Shown here: piece by piece, positions 1-7,529 of the stretch | Layout: every line of letters begins with the position of its first letter | How positions within the stretch are numbered: position 1 is the stretch's first letter | DNA from: an uncultured Lachnospiraceae bacterium | GTDB taxonomy: Bacteria; Bacillota; Clostridia; Lachnospirales; Lachnospiraceae | Reading direction: 5' to 3' | Assembly: GCA_947626915.1 (NCBI GenBank) | Contig: CANQUA010000012.1 | Location: 1-53,391, forward strand | Length of the DNA stretch: 53,391 nt | The notes under the pieces: model-generated | What the model saw: the letters and a program-made list of their open reading frames with translations, nothing else | Databases searched by the model: none | Told to the model about the DNA's origin: nothing | Position numbers and translations under genes: made by a program

Positions 1-354
1 CAGCCGGAAGGCTACTTCGCCCCGGTCATTTCCGGCGATCTCATTACCATTCTGAATGACATCCGGGAAGCACATAAGAAAGATACTACCACCGCCGATG
101 AAGATTCGGCCGCCGCAGAGGTGGCCCGCAGTCTGAAAGAGGCAATGGATTTTGAGGGCAGTCCGCAGGAGAAACGTATCAGAGGGTATCTGACCACTTT
201 GGGGATAGACTATGACACGCTTACGAAAGAGGAATTCGTCACACTGATTGGAATATTGAAGAAATCCAAGAAACTGCAAGACAGACAAGGCAGCCAGCGC
301 GGAAAAGCCAGTCCGCAGTTCGCACATGGAAAAGGCAAACGGAAGCGGAAATAG
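1..354 (+). CDS. C-terminal fragment of an unknown protein (5' end outside window)
   Basis: The reading frame is open from base 1 and ends at a TAA at 352-354, so only the last 117 residues are present. The fragment is charged and hydrophilic, with an acidic stretch near residue 35 and a very basic tail ending in GKGKRKRK, which would suit a nucleic-acid-binding protein. An internal GTG at 121 could start a short protein, but no ribosome binding site precedes it, so I read it as internal. I do not recognise the family. The terminator and dispersed repeat just downstream suggest this may be the end of a mobile-element gene, but that is inference. Confidence 0.6.
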   Translation, partial: QPEGYFAPVISGDLITILNDIREAHKKDTTTADEDSAAAEVARSLKEAMDFEGSPQEKRIRGYLTTLGIDYDTLTKEEFVTLIGILKKSKKLQDRQGSQRGKASPQFAHGKGKRKRK

Positions 355-521
355 CGGGTATGGCTATTTCAATTTACAGGAATGATAATATAGGGCGTCG
401 CGGTTTGCGACTCCCTGTGCAGCACCTGCCAAAACACGGGGTAACGATTCGCTATGTCCTTTGCTGGTGACGGCGAACGAATTTCAGCGTTTGGCTATCG
501 GAGAAGCGCATACGCTTGGAT

Positions 522-638
522 AAAAAAGAACGGAGCAAGGCAAAACCAAGCCTATACTCCGTTCTTTTTTGTCGTCCCAATCCTGTCTGACAGATGCCGT
601 AATCAATTTTGTTTCAAAACTTTCTTACGGACACCCGC
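522..638 (-). repeat. Dispersed repeat, copy A
   Basis: Read on the minus strand, this segment aligns by eye with 27885-27997 on the plus strand. Shared blocks in the same order are GTAAGAAA, ATTACGGCAT, TGTCAGA, CGGAGTATAG and GCTCCGT, and both copies end in the same style of terminator hairpin. The nature of the element is unknown. Confidence 0.7.
524..572. terminator. Rho-independent terminator (bidirectional)
   Basis: AAAAGAACGGAG is followed about 20 nt later by its exact complement CTCCGTTCTTTTTT. The stem is flanked by A on one side and T on the other, so it can work in both directions. It lies inside repeat copy A. Confidence 0.85.
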
Positions 639-712
639 CAAATCCCGGAAATTTCCGGAAACGGCTCCTGGAAACTACTCCCGAAAACTCTCCGGAAGCC
701 TGTGTCCCGCGG

Positions 713-741
713 TTGACTTTTGTCCGGAAGTATGTTATTTT
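713..741 (+). promoter_or_regulatory. Promoter for acyl-CoA synthetase gene
   Basis: TTGACT (713-718) and TATTTT (736-741) are separated by 17 bp. Transcription would start near 748, giving a leader of about 165 nt. The leader is GC-rich near 800-870, but I recognise no riboswitch in it. Confidence 0.55.
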
Positions 742-914
742 TACATAGGACGCTTTAACGGATAAAACGCATAAAGCACAAAACCATTAAACCGCGAAAG
801 AGGCGGCCCGCACAGGCAGAAGCGCAGGTCCAGCCCGCCTCCCGGCGACATGACCGGGCCGAATCGCGGAAGCATTACACAGCAAGTAAACTATACAGAG
901 AGGAAGAACTACAT

Positions 915-2549
915 ATGCCGGTTACAGATTTATTGGAGCGCAATCACAAGCTTTACGGAGACGAGGTAGCCCTGGTGGAGCTGAATCCCACCATGGCGGA
1001 CAAGAGAAAAACCACCTGGAAGGAATACGATCTGGTGCAGCAGACCTCCGCGACGCCTTACCGCCGGGAGATCACCTGGAGTATTTTTGATGAGAAGGCC
1101 AACCGCGTCGCCAATATGCTGCTCAGCAGGGGAATTAACAAAGGGGACCGCGTGGCGATCCTGATGTTCAACTGCCTGGAATGGCTGCCGATCTATTTTG
1201 GCATCCTGAAAACGGGTGCGATCGCGGTGCCGTTTAATTTCCGCTTTTCCGCAGAGGAGATCCAGTACTGCGCGGATCTGGCGGAGGTGCACATCCTTTT
1301 CTTCGGGCCGCAGTTCATCGGCCGAATCGAGAGCATTGAGGAGAAGCTGAGCAAGGGCCGTCTGCTGATCTATGTGGGCGACGGCTGTCCGACGTTCGCG
1401 GAGAGCTACCGGGAGCTGGTGGCGGACTGCTCCAGCCAGGCCCCGCTGATCCGTCTGGAGGATGAGGACGACGCGGCGATCTATTTTTCATCCGGAACGA
1501 CCGGTTTCCCGAAAGCGATCCTTCATAATCATGAAAGTCTGCTGCAGGCGGCGCAGATGGAACAGAAGCACCACGCGACGGGCAGGGACGACGTGTTCCT
1601 CTGCATCCCGCCGCTGTACCATACCGGCGCGAAATTCCACTGGATGGGGAGTCTGTGCGCCGGGAGCCGGGCCGTGCTTCTGACGGGAACTACGCCGGAG
1701 ATCATCCTGGACGCGGTTTCCAAGGAACATTGCACCATCGTGTGGCTGCTGGTGCCGTGGGCGCAGGACATCGTGGACAGCCTGGACCGCGGCGACATTA
1801 AACTGGAAGATTATGAGCTGGATCAGTGGCGGCTCATGCACATCGGCGCGCAGCCGGTTCCGCCGTCCCTGATCAAGCGCTGGAAAGAATATTTCCCGAA
1901 CCATCAGTACGATACCAACTACGGCCTGTCCGAATCCACGGGCCCAGGCTGCGTCCACCTGGGGATGGAGAACATTCACAAGGTCGGCGCCATCGGCATT
2001 CCGGGCTATCGCTGGTCCTGCAAGATCGTGGACGAGGGCGGCGCGGAGGTGAAGCAGGGCGAAGTGGGCGAGCTGTGCGTGAAAGGCCCGGGCGTCATGA
2101 CCTGCTATTACAACGATCCCGCAGCCACGGCGGAGACGCTGAAGGACGGCTGGCTCTACACCGGCGACATGGCGATGCAGGATGAGGACGGATTCATTTT
2201 CCTGGTCGACCGCAAGAAGGACGTGATCGTCAGCGGCGGCGAGAACATTTACCCGGTACAGATCGAGAATTTCCTGAGCGCTTACGAAAAAGTGAAGGAC
2301 GTGGCGGTCATCGGCCTGCCGGATAAGCGTCTGGGCGAGATCACCGGCGCGATCATTTCCGTTAAGGAAGGGATGGAATGTACCGAGGAGGAGATCGAAG
2401 AATTCTGCAAAGGGCTGCCGCGGTATAAGAGGCCGAAGAAGATCATTTTCGCGGAAGTACCGCGCAACGCCACCGGCAAGATCGAGAAACCGGCGCTGCG
2501 CAGGAAATACGGCGCGGAGCAGCTGGTGGCGCAGCAGAACCGCAGCTGA
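915..2549 (+). CDS. AMP-forming acyl-CoA synthetase (class I adenylate-forming enzyme)
   Basis: The enzyme would activate a carboxylic acid, probably a fatty or aryl acid, with ATP and load it on coenzyme A in the cytoplasm. At 544 residues it has the family's usual length. Visible ANL-superfamily motifs are the phosphate-binding loop SSGTTGFPK near residues 191-199, NYGLSES near 335, YTGD near 414, the hinge region DRKKDVIVSGGENIYP near 430-446, and the C-terminal TGK near 520, which carries the catalytic lysine. The ATG at 915 follows GAGAGGAAGAAC. The gene stands alone behind its own promoter, so the neighbourhood does not fix the substrate. Acid specificity cannot be told from sequence; O-succinylbenzoate-, bile acid- or long-chain-type ligases are all possible. 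Confidence 0.92.
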   Translation: MPVTDLLERNHKLYGDEVALVELNPTMADKRKTTWKEYDLVQQTSATPYRREITWSIFDEKANRVANMLLSRGINKGDRVAILMFNCLEWLPIYFGILKTGAIAVPFNFRFSAEEIQYCADLAEVHILFFGPQFIGRIESIEEKLSKGRLLIYVGDGCPTFAESYRELVADCSSQAPLIRLEDEDDAAIYFSSGTTGFPKAILHNHESLLQAAQMEQKHHATGRDDVFLCIPPLYHTGAKFHWMGSLCAGSRAVLLTGTTPEIILDAVSKEHCTIVWLLVPWAQDIVDSLDRGDIKLEDYELDQWRLMHIGAQPVPPSLIKRWKEYFPNHQYDTNYGLSESTGPGCVHLGMENIHKVGAIGIPGYRWSCKIVDEGGAEVKQGEVGELCVKGPGVMTCYYNDPAATAETLKDGWLYTGDMAMQDEDGFIFLVDRKKDVIVSGGENIYPVQIENFLSAYEKVKDVAVIGLPDKRLGEITGAIISVKEGMECTEEEIEEFCKGLPRYKRPKKIIFAEVPRNATGKIEKPALRRKYGAEQLVAQQNRS

Positions 2550-2615
2550 CGGAATTTTCCGGGCGGAGTCCGCGAATTTGCCGTCATATTGCGGTCAAAG
2601 GCGCAATGTTAGGTG

Positions 2616-2644
2616 TTGCAGTTTTTGTAAATTCACGTTATAAT
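2616..2644 (+). promoter_or_regulatory. Promoter for degenerate GGDEF-EAL gene
   Basis: TTGCAG (2616-2621) and a perfect TATAAT (2639-2644) are separated by 17 bp, with the start codon at 2681 about 30 nt after the expected transcription start. Confidence 0.75.
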
Positions 2645-2680
2645 AAACACATCTACACTAAAATTCGGAGGAAGCAGCTT

Positions 2681-4060
2681 ATGGCATTGTTTAGTAAGAA
2701 AAAGGAGAGGCCCCTTGCGTCAGAGGATGTCAAAGAGACCGCTCCGGCCGACAGCGGGCAGGACGGAAAGAAGACCAGCGACAGCAGCGTCTGCATGAAT
2801 CGTCTGGAAGCGCAGTTTTTGATGGGCTATGAGGGCGTGGTTCTGAAGCTCTATATCGAAAATTTCAAGCGCATGAACGATTTATTCGGTCATGACCGCT
2901 GCGAGATTCTTCTGGACGAGATTCTGACGTATCTGGAGCAGAAGAGCGGCTGTGCGGTTTACCGTTATGTAGGCGTGGAATTTATCGTGATTATGAAGAA
3001 CCGCACCATGGGAGAGGCGTCCCGGCTGGCGGATCAGCTGATCGAGCGGTTTAATGAAAGCTGGACCATCGGAGACCTGGACTGCTTCTGCAGCGTGCAG
3101 ATCGGACTTTGTTCTTATCCCGGCTACGCGACGAACGCGTCGGATATGATGAAATGTCTGGATCTGGCGGTCAACCGTGCGGCGGAGCTGGGCAGCAATC
3201 AGTACATAGCGTACGATATGGACCTGCACAAACAGTTCCTGCGCCGGCAGGCCATTGCCAGATATCTGGGCACGGCGCTGGCGAACAACGAGGTGGAAGT
3301 CCGCTACCGCCCCACTTACAACACGGAGACGGGGCTTTTCACCAGAGCCGAGTTTTATATGCGGATTTTTATACAGGATCTGGGCATGGTGGGGAGCGTG
3401 GAGTTCCTGCCGGTGGCCGAGGATACGGGGCAGATCCGCCAGGTGGAATATTATGCCCTGGACAAAGCCGCGTCCATGGTGGCGGACCTTTTGAAAGCGG
3501 GCAAGGAGTTCGAGTCCATCGCGATCCCGATTTCTCCGGCGCTTTTGATGCAGGGAGATTTCGTGCAGCAGGTGTCCCAGGTGATTGATAAATATAAGCT
3601 GCCGAAGGGCAAACTGGCGATTGAGGTTGACGAGTACATGGTGGGCGTCGATTACGCGAATATCGCCGGGCGTCTGCAGGCGTTGTCCTGGCTGGGCGTG
3701 GAGCTGATCCTGAACAACTTCGGCTCCGGCAGTTCGGGACTGATGAAGATTTTCGAGCTGCCTGTGGATACGCTCAAATTTAACCGCATGTTCGTATGGG
3801 AGATCGAGAATACTTCCAAGTGCGAGCCGGTAGTCGAGGGACTGGTACGGATCGCTCTCAAGATGAACAAGAAACTGATCGCCGAGGGCGTCGAGACCCA
3901 GAAGCAGAAAGCGTTCCTGGAGCGCTGCGGCTGCGTGATGCAGCAGGGTTTCTATTACGCGCCGACGATGCCGGAGAAACAGCTGCCGTCTTTGATCGCA
4001 ACGTCTCTGGAAAGCGCCCGCGGTATGGTGGAGCAGGAGAAGAAAGCGCTGAAACGCTGA
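2681..4060 (+). CDS. Degenerate GGDEF-EAL protein, likely c-di-GMP receptor or scaffold
   Basis: This 459-residue cytoplasmic protein has an N-terminal diguanylate-cyclase-like domain (about residues 40-180) and a C-terminal EAL-like domain (about 190-445). Both active sites are eroded. The GGDEF signature reads GVEF near 97-100. The EAL signature reads AEF near 222. The DDFG metal-binding motif reads NNFG near 344. IAEGVET near 399-405 is kept. It is therefore unlikely to make or cleave c-di-GMP and more likely binds a ligand or protein partner, as FimX- and LapD-like proteins do. The ATG at 2681 follows CGGAGGAAGC; an upstream in-frame ATG at 2606 lies before the promoter. A pilus operon is encoded 7 kb away, so pilus control is an attractive but untested idea. 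Confidence 0.88.
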   Translation: MALFSKKKERPLASEDVKETAPADSGQDGKKTSDSSVCMNRLEAQFLMGYEGVVLKLYIENFKRMNDLFGHDRCEILLDEILTYLEQKSGCAVYRYVGVEFIVIMKNRTMGEASRLADQLIERFNESWTIGDLDCFCSVQIGLCSYPGYATNASDMMKCLDLAVNRAAELGSNQYIAYDMDLHKQFLRRQAIARYLGTALANNEVEVRYRPTYNTETGLFTRAEFYMRIFIQDLGMVGSVEFLPVAEDTGQIRQVEYYALDKAASMVADLLKAGKEFESIAIPISPALLMQGDFVQQVSQVIDKYKLPKGKLAIEVDEYMVGVDYANIAGRLQALSWLGVELILNNFGSGSSGLMKIFELPVDTLKFNRMFVWEIENTSKCEPVVEGLVRIALKMNKKLIAEGVETQKQKAFLERCGCVMQQGFYYAPTMPEKQLPSLIATSLESARGMVEQEKKALKR

Positions 4061-4113
4061 CGGATATAACTGTGTGAAAACGATTGAAAAGAGCTGCTGC
4101 GGAATGTGATAGG

Positions 4114-4173
4114 CCCCTTCCGGGCAGGCAAGTGAAGGAATGAAAACTTGCTGCCCGGAAGGGGGCGTTTTTT
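4114..4173 (+). terminator. Rho-independent terminator
   Basis: CCCCTTCCGGGCAG...CTGCCCGGAAGGGG forms a long, nearly perfect stem followed by GCGTTTTTT, 53 bp after the GGDEF-EAL stop codon. Confidence 0.9.
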
Positions 4174-4292
4174 GCGGCGTTTAGCTGTAAACATTTCCAG
4201 GAAAAAAGAATCCGCATAGGATTTTGGGCTTTAGGTATGATATTGCAGAGAAATTTGGGGATCTTAATTCCGAAAGAAAAACAGAACCATTA

Positions 4293-4322
4293 TCTGGCGG
4301 CAGCATAAAAACTGCCGCCAGA
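4293..4322 (-). terminator. Hairpin terminator after histidine kinase gene
   Basis: TCTGGCGGCAG and CTGCCGCCAGA form an 11-bp perfect stem around an 8-nt A-rich loop, 54 bp beyond the kinase stop codon. No long T run follows, so termination strength is uncertain. Confidence 0.6.
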
Positions 4323-4375
4323 CATAAGCTTAATGTAAACGATCACAACATATAATGATTAGACTCCTAAGGGCT

Positions 4376-6688
4376 TCACGCATCCGCCTGCCGCGTCAAA
4401 AGCGGGAAGCTGACCTGCGCTTTGAAAAGGTCGCCGTCGATGTAGATATTAAAGGTACCGCCCTGAAGTTCGGTCAGGCTTTTCGCGATGGAAAGTCCCA
4501 GGCCGCTGCCCTCGGTGGTGCGCGCCACGTCGCCGCGCACGAAGCGTTCCGTCAGCTCGTCCGCGTTGATATTCAGCGGGCTGGCGGATATATTTTTGAT
4601 CGTGAAACTGACACGGCCGTCCCCGGAAACCATATCGATGTATACGCGGCTGTTTTCCATAGAATATTTGCAGGTGTTGGTATACAGGTTTTCGATCACG
4701 CGCCACAGCCGGCGGCCGTCCGCGGCGATCAGGAGACTTTCGGAGGGCAGCGAGGACACTACTTCCAGATGTCTGGCGGCGAAGCGCTCCTCAAATTCCC
4801 CGTTGGCCTGCTGGATCAGTTCCACGAAATCAATCTCGGAGATATCCAGCTTCAGATTGCCGGAGCTGGCTTTTGACGCCTCCACCAGATCTTCCGTCAG
4901 GGTCTTCAGCCGCTGGGATTTCTGGTCCAGCACATCCAGATATCCCTGGATTTTTTTGTCCTGGATCTTTTCCCGTTTCAGCAGATCGACATAATTGATG
5001 ATCGACGTCAGGGGCGTCTTGATATCGTGGGACACGTTGGTGATCAGGTCCGCTTTCAGGCGCTCGCTCTTTACCTGCTCCTGCAGTGCGGTTTCCAGAC
5101 CGTCGCTTAAGGTGTTGAGCGCCTGGGACACCTCTGTCCCGGTCTCGGAAAAACCGGCGGCGTCGATCTTATATTTGGTATCTCCCGCGGACATTTTAAA
5201 AATGCCTTTTATGATCTTGTCAGCCTCGGCTTTGTCCCGGACCTGCAGCAGGTAAACCCACACCTGCAGAAGCCCCAGGGGGATCAGCGGCAGCAGATAA
5301 GTGTTCGGCACGGGCAGCAGGGTCCGGTATTTCCGCATGAAGTAAAAGACCAGGAGGATCAGTCCGTTGCAGAAAAGGTAAAACAGGAACCGGACCGTAA
5401 GCCGCAGCGGCAGAGGATAATGGCGGATCATCGGGAGGACCCGCTGAAGGCTGCGGCAGGTGACGCTCCCTTTCCAGAGGGTCCTGGCTTTATAATTGCG
5501 CAGCAGGCTCAGGAATTCGTAAAGCGCGATCAGGTACAAAAACGTTCTGCGGCAAAGCACCAGCGCGTACTCCAGATATTCATCGCTTACGATCAGATGC
5601 AGAAGGGACGGGAACCACCGCTCGGCGAATACGCGGCCCGCCCAGAGCAAAAACAGGAACAGCAGCAGCAGAAACTCCAGAGGCAGCTGGTCCACGTAAT
5701 GAAGTTCGATTTTTTTGCGGTCGCCGTTCACATGGCCGGTCAGCGCCGCCATGCAGGCCAGCGAGAAGAGAAGGCCGATCGCCCCGGCGGTCACCAGGGT
5801 CAGTCCGGTCAGATATTCCTCCCGTATGCGCTGATATTCGGCGTGCGCTTCGGAATAGGGGTCATTGTAGGGGTACGTCGTGTCCAGTCCCAGCAGAATA
5901 TAATAGTCGTCGTTCATGTACTGGTTGTGGGTCGCCAGTTCCGGCGTGATATTGTGGGGAACGTGGCGGAGATTGGTGTCAATGAACAGCGTATCGCCGG
6001 AAATGAACAGATAACGGCCCATTTCCCGCAGATCCTCCTGCGTCTTGTCCGCCGCGTTGGTATACAGATGCTCTTCTCCGTCGTCGTCCACGTAGGATAC
6101 CCGGAAATAGAGGTTGGAGGGACGGTTGATATAATAGTCCCGCACCTGGTAATATTCGCCCAGGATTTCCAGGACCTGGACGGAGAGTTCCTCGACTGTG
6201 GCGAACGCGTCTCCGGGGCCGGTGGCGACTTCATTGGGGCTGTAGGTTTTCCACTCGATGGAAGGCAGGGAAAGACCGGCCTGGTCCCGCTCATGCACGT
6301 CAGGCCCGCCGACGACTTCATACTTGTCGTTTAAATAGTAGCCCAGCCGCCGCGCGTAGCTGATGGCTTCGCCCAGCGTGTAGATCTTGGATACGTCGGA
6401 TATGTAGGTGATGCAGAACATATCGGCGTTCATATTTAGTTCCCCGTCCAGCTCCAGCAGATCCTTGTACTGGACGTATTTGAAAATGCTCTCCACGTCG
6501 GCTTCCAGCTGTTCCGTGAAGCTGCGCGTGGCGGAATAGGACTCTTCCTCCATCCAGTCCACGCCCCGGCCGTAATTTTCGTTGAAAAGGACCAGGGTAA
6601 CGCCTGCCAGAAACAGGCACAGGAAAGAGATATGCAGCAGAAGCGCCGCATATTTTTTCAGACCGATGGGCAAAAATCCTTTTTTCAT
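4376..6688 (-). CDS. Multi-pass membrane sensor histidine kinase
   Basis: This 770-residue kinase phosphorylates the response regulator encoded just upstream. One membrane helix at about 13-35 leads to an extracytoplasmic sensor of about 255 residues. A cluster of five hydrophobic helices follows (about 294-316, 336-352, 371-397, 430-451, 464-482), then the transmitter. The H box is SHDIKTPLTS with His near 554, the N box has Asn near 671 (NLYTNTCKYS) and the G box is GSGLGLSIAKSL near 727-738. The start codon lies 9 bp after the regulator stop and is preceded by GTAGGAGAC, so the pair is co-transcribed. This arrangement resembles clostridial sensors of cell-envelope stress, but the signal is not evident. 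Confidence 0.93.
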   Translation of the reverse strand: MKKGFLPIGLKKYAALLLHISFLCLFLAGVTLVLFNENYGRGVDWMEEESYSATRSFTEQLEADVESIFKYVQYKDLLELDGELNMNADMFCITYISDVSKIYTLGEAISYARRLGYYLNDKYEVVGGPDVHERDQAGLSLPSIEWKTYSPNEVATGPGDAFATVEELSVQVLEILGEYYQVRDYYINRPSNLYFRVSYVDDDGEEHLYTNAADKTQEDLREMGRYLFISGDTLFIDTNLRHVPHNITPELATHNQYMNDDYYILLGLDTTYPYNDPYSEAHAEYQRIREEYLTGLTLVTAGAIGLLFSLACMAALTGHVNGDRKKIELHYVDQLPLEFLLLLFLFLLWAGRVFAERWFPSLLHLIVSDEYLEYALVLCRRTFLYLIALYEFLSLLRNYKARTLWKGSVTCRSLQRVLPMIRHYPLPLRLTVRFLFYLFCNGLILLVFYFMRKYRTLLPVPNTYLLPLIPLGLLQVWVYLLQVRDKAEADKIIKGIFKMSAGDTKYKIDAAGFSETGTEVSQALNTLSDGLETALQEQVKSERLKADLITNVSHDIKTPLTSIINYVDLLKREKIQDKKIQGYLDVLDQKSQRLKTLTEDLVEASKASSGNLKLDISEIDFVELIQQANGEFEERFAARHLEVVSSLPSESLLIAADGRRLWRVIENLYTNTCKYSMENSRVYIDMVSGDGRVSFTIKNISASPLNINADELTERFVRGDVARTTEGSGLGLSIAKSLTELQGGTFNIYIDGDLFKAQVSFPLLTRQADA

Positions 6689-6697
6689 GGGTGTCTC

Positions 6698-7393
6698 CTA
6701 CTGCTTTTCAATCTTATAGCCTACGCCCCAGACTACCTTCAGATAACGGGGCTCCCGCGGGTTGATTTCGATCTTTTCACGGATGTGGCGGATATGCACC
6801 GCAACCGTGTTGTCCGCGCCGATGGCCTCTTCGTTCCAGATCTGTTCGTAGATCTCGTCGATGGAAAAGACCTTGCCTGCGTTTTTCACCAGAAGAAGCA
6901 GGATATTGTACTCGATGGGCGTCAGTTTGATCGGTTCCCCGTCCACGAAAACTTCCTTGTTGTCGTCGTGGATCATCAGACCGCCGCATTTGTAGACGTT
7001 TTCCATCGTCTGCTGGGTCATGTTGCCCAGCTGGGTATAGCGGCGCAGGTGGGATTTGACGCGGGCCACCAGCTCCAGGGGATTGAACGGCTTGGAAATG
7101 TAGTCGTCTGCGCCGATATTCAGTCCCAGGATCTTATCGTTGTCTTCGGATTTGGCCGACAGGATGATGATGGGGATGCTGCTGGTTTCCCGCACCTTCA
7201 GCGTGGTGCGGATCCCGTCCAGGCCGGGCATCATGACGTCCACGATCATCAGGTCCACCGCGTTGGTCTCCAGAAGCTCCAGCGCTTCATAACCGTCGTA
7301 GGCCTTGATCACGCGGAACCCCTCCCCGGTCAGATAGATGTCGATGGCTTCCACGATCTGCTTATCGTCGTCGCAAACCAGGATCGTCTGCAT
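6698..7393 (-). CDS. OmpR/PhoB-family response regulator
   Basis: At 231 residues this is a full-length two-domain regulator. The N-terminal receiver has the acidic pair in CDDD (residues 7-10), the phosphoacceptor Asp in VDVMMPG near 52 and a Lys in the SKPFNPLEL loop near 100. The C-terminal winged-helix domain (about 130-231) ends in the typical YLKVVWGVGYKIE. It forms an operon with the downstream kinase. A GAAAGGAAG ribosome binding site precedes the ATG at 7393. The glycogen genes end 136 bp upstream with no convincing terminator, so read-through is possible. Confidence 0.95.
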   Translation of the reverse strand: MQTILVCDDDKQIVEAIDIYLTGEGFRVIKAYDGYEALELLETNAVDLMIVDVMMPGLDGIRTTLKVRETSSIPIIILSAKSEDNDKILGLNIGADDYISKPFNPLELVARVKSHLRRYTQLGNMTQQTMENVYKCGGLMIHDDNKEVFVDGEPIKLTPIEYNILLLLVKNAGKVFSIDEIYEQIWNEEAIGADNTVAVHIRHIREKIEINPREPRYLKVVWGVGYKIEKQ

Positions 7394-7529
7394 GGCGGGT
7401 CACTTCCTTTCTAAAAATTGCTTTCATGAAATGCTTTCTCTGATACAAATGCCGCGGCGGCCTGCGTCCTTTCTTTTGTGTCCCGGAGAATCTGCAGGGA
7501 TCGGGTCCGCCGCTTCCGGTCCGTCTGAA

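Larger units (their letters stand above)
355..914. other. Intergenic region with terminator, repeat copy and promoter
   Basis: There is no credible gene in this 560-bp gap. It holds several small inverted repeats around 390-520 (for example GTCGC/GCGAC near 394-408), a strong hairpin terminator, copy A of a dispersed repeat, a 14-bp perfect palindrome CCGGAAATTTCCGG at 645-658, and a sigma-A-like promoter with a roughly 165-nt leader in front of the acyl-CoA synthetase. An open frame at 454-765 crosses the terminator and has no ribosome binding site. Confidence 0.7.

Noticed and set aside
454-765. 103-codon open frame on the plus strand
   Set aside because: It crosses the strong terminator and the repeat copy, has no ribosome binding site and gives a protein without family signs.
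5420-6334. Long plus-strand frame opposite the histidine kinase
   Set aside because: It is the antisense shadow of a clear kinase gene and encodes low-complexity Gln/Val/His-rich sequence.
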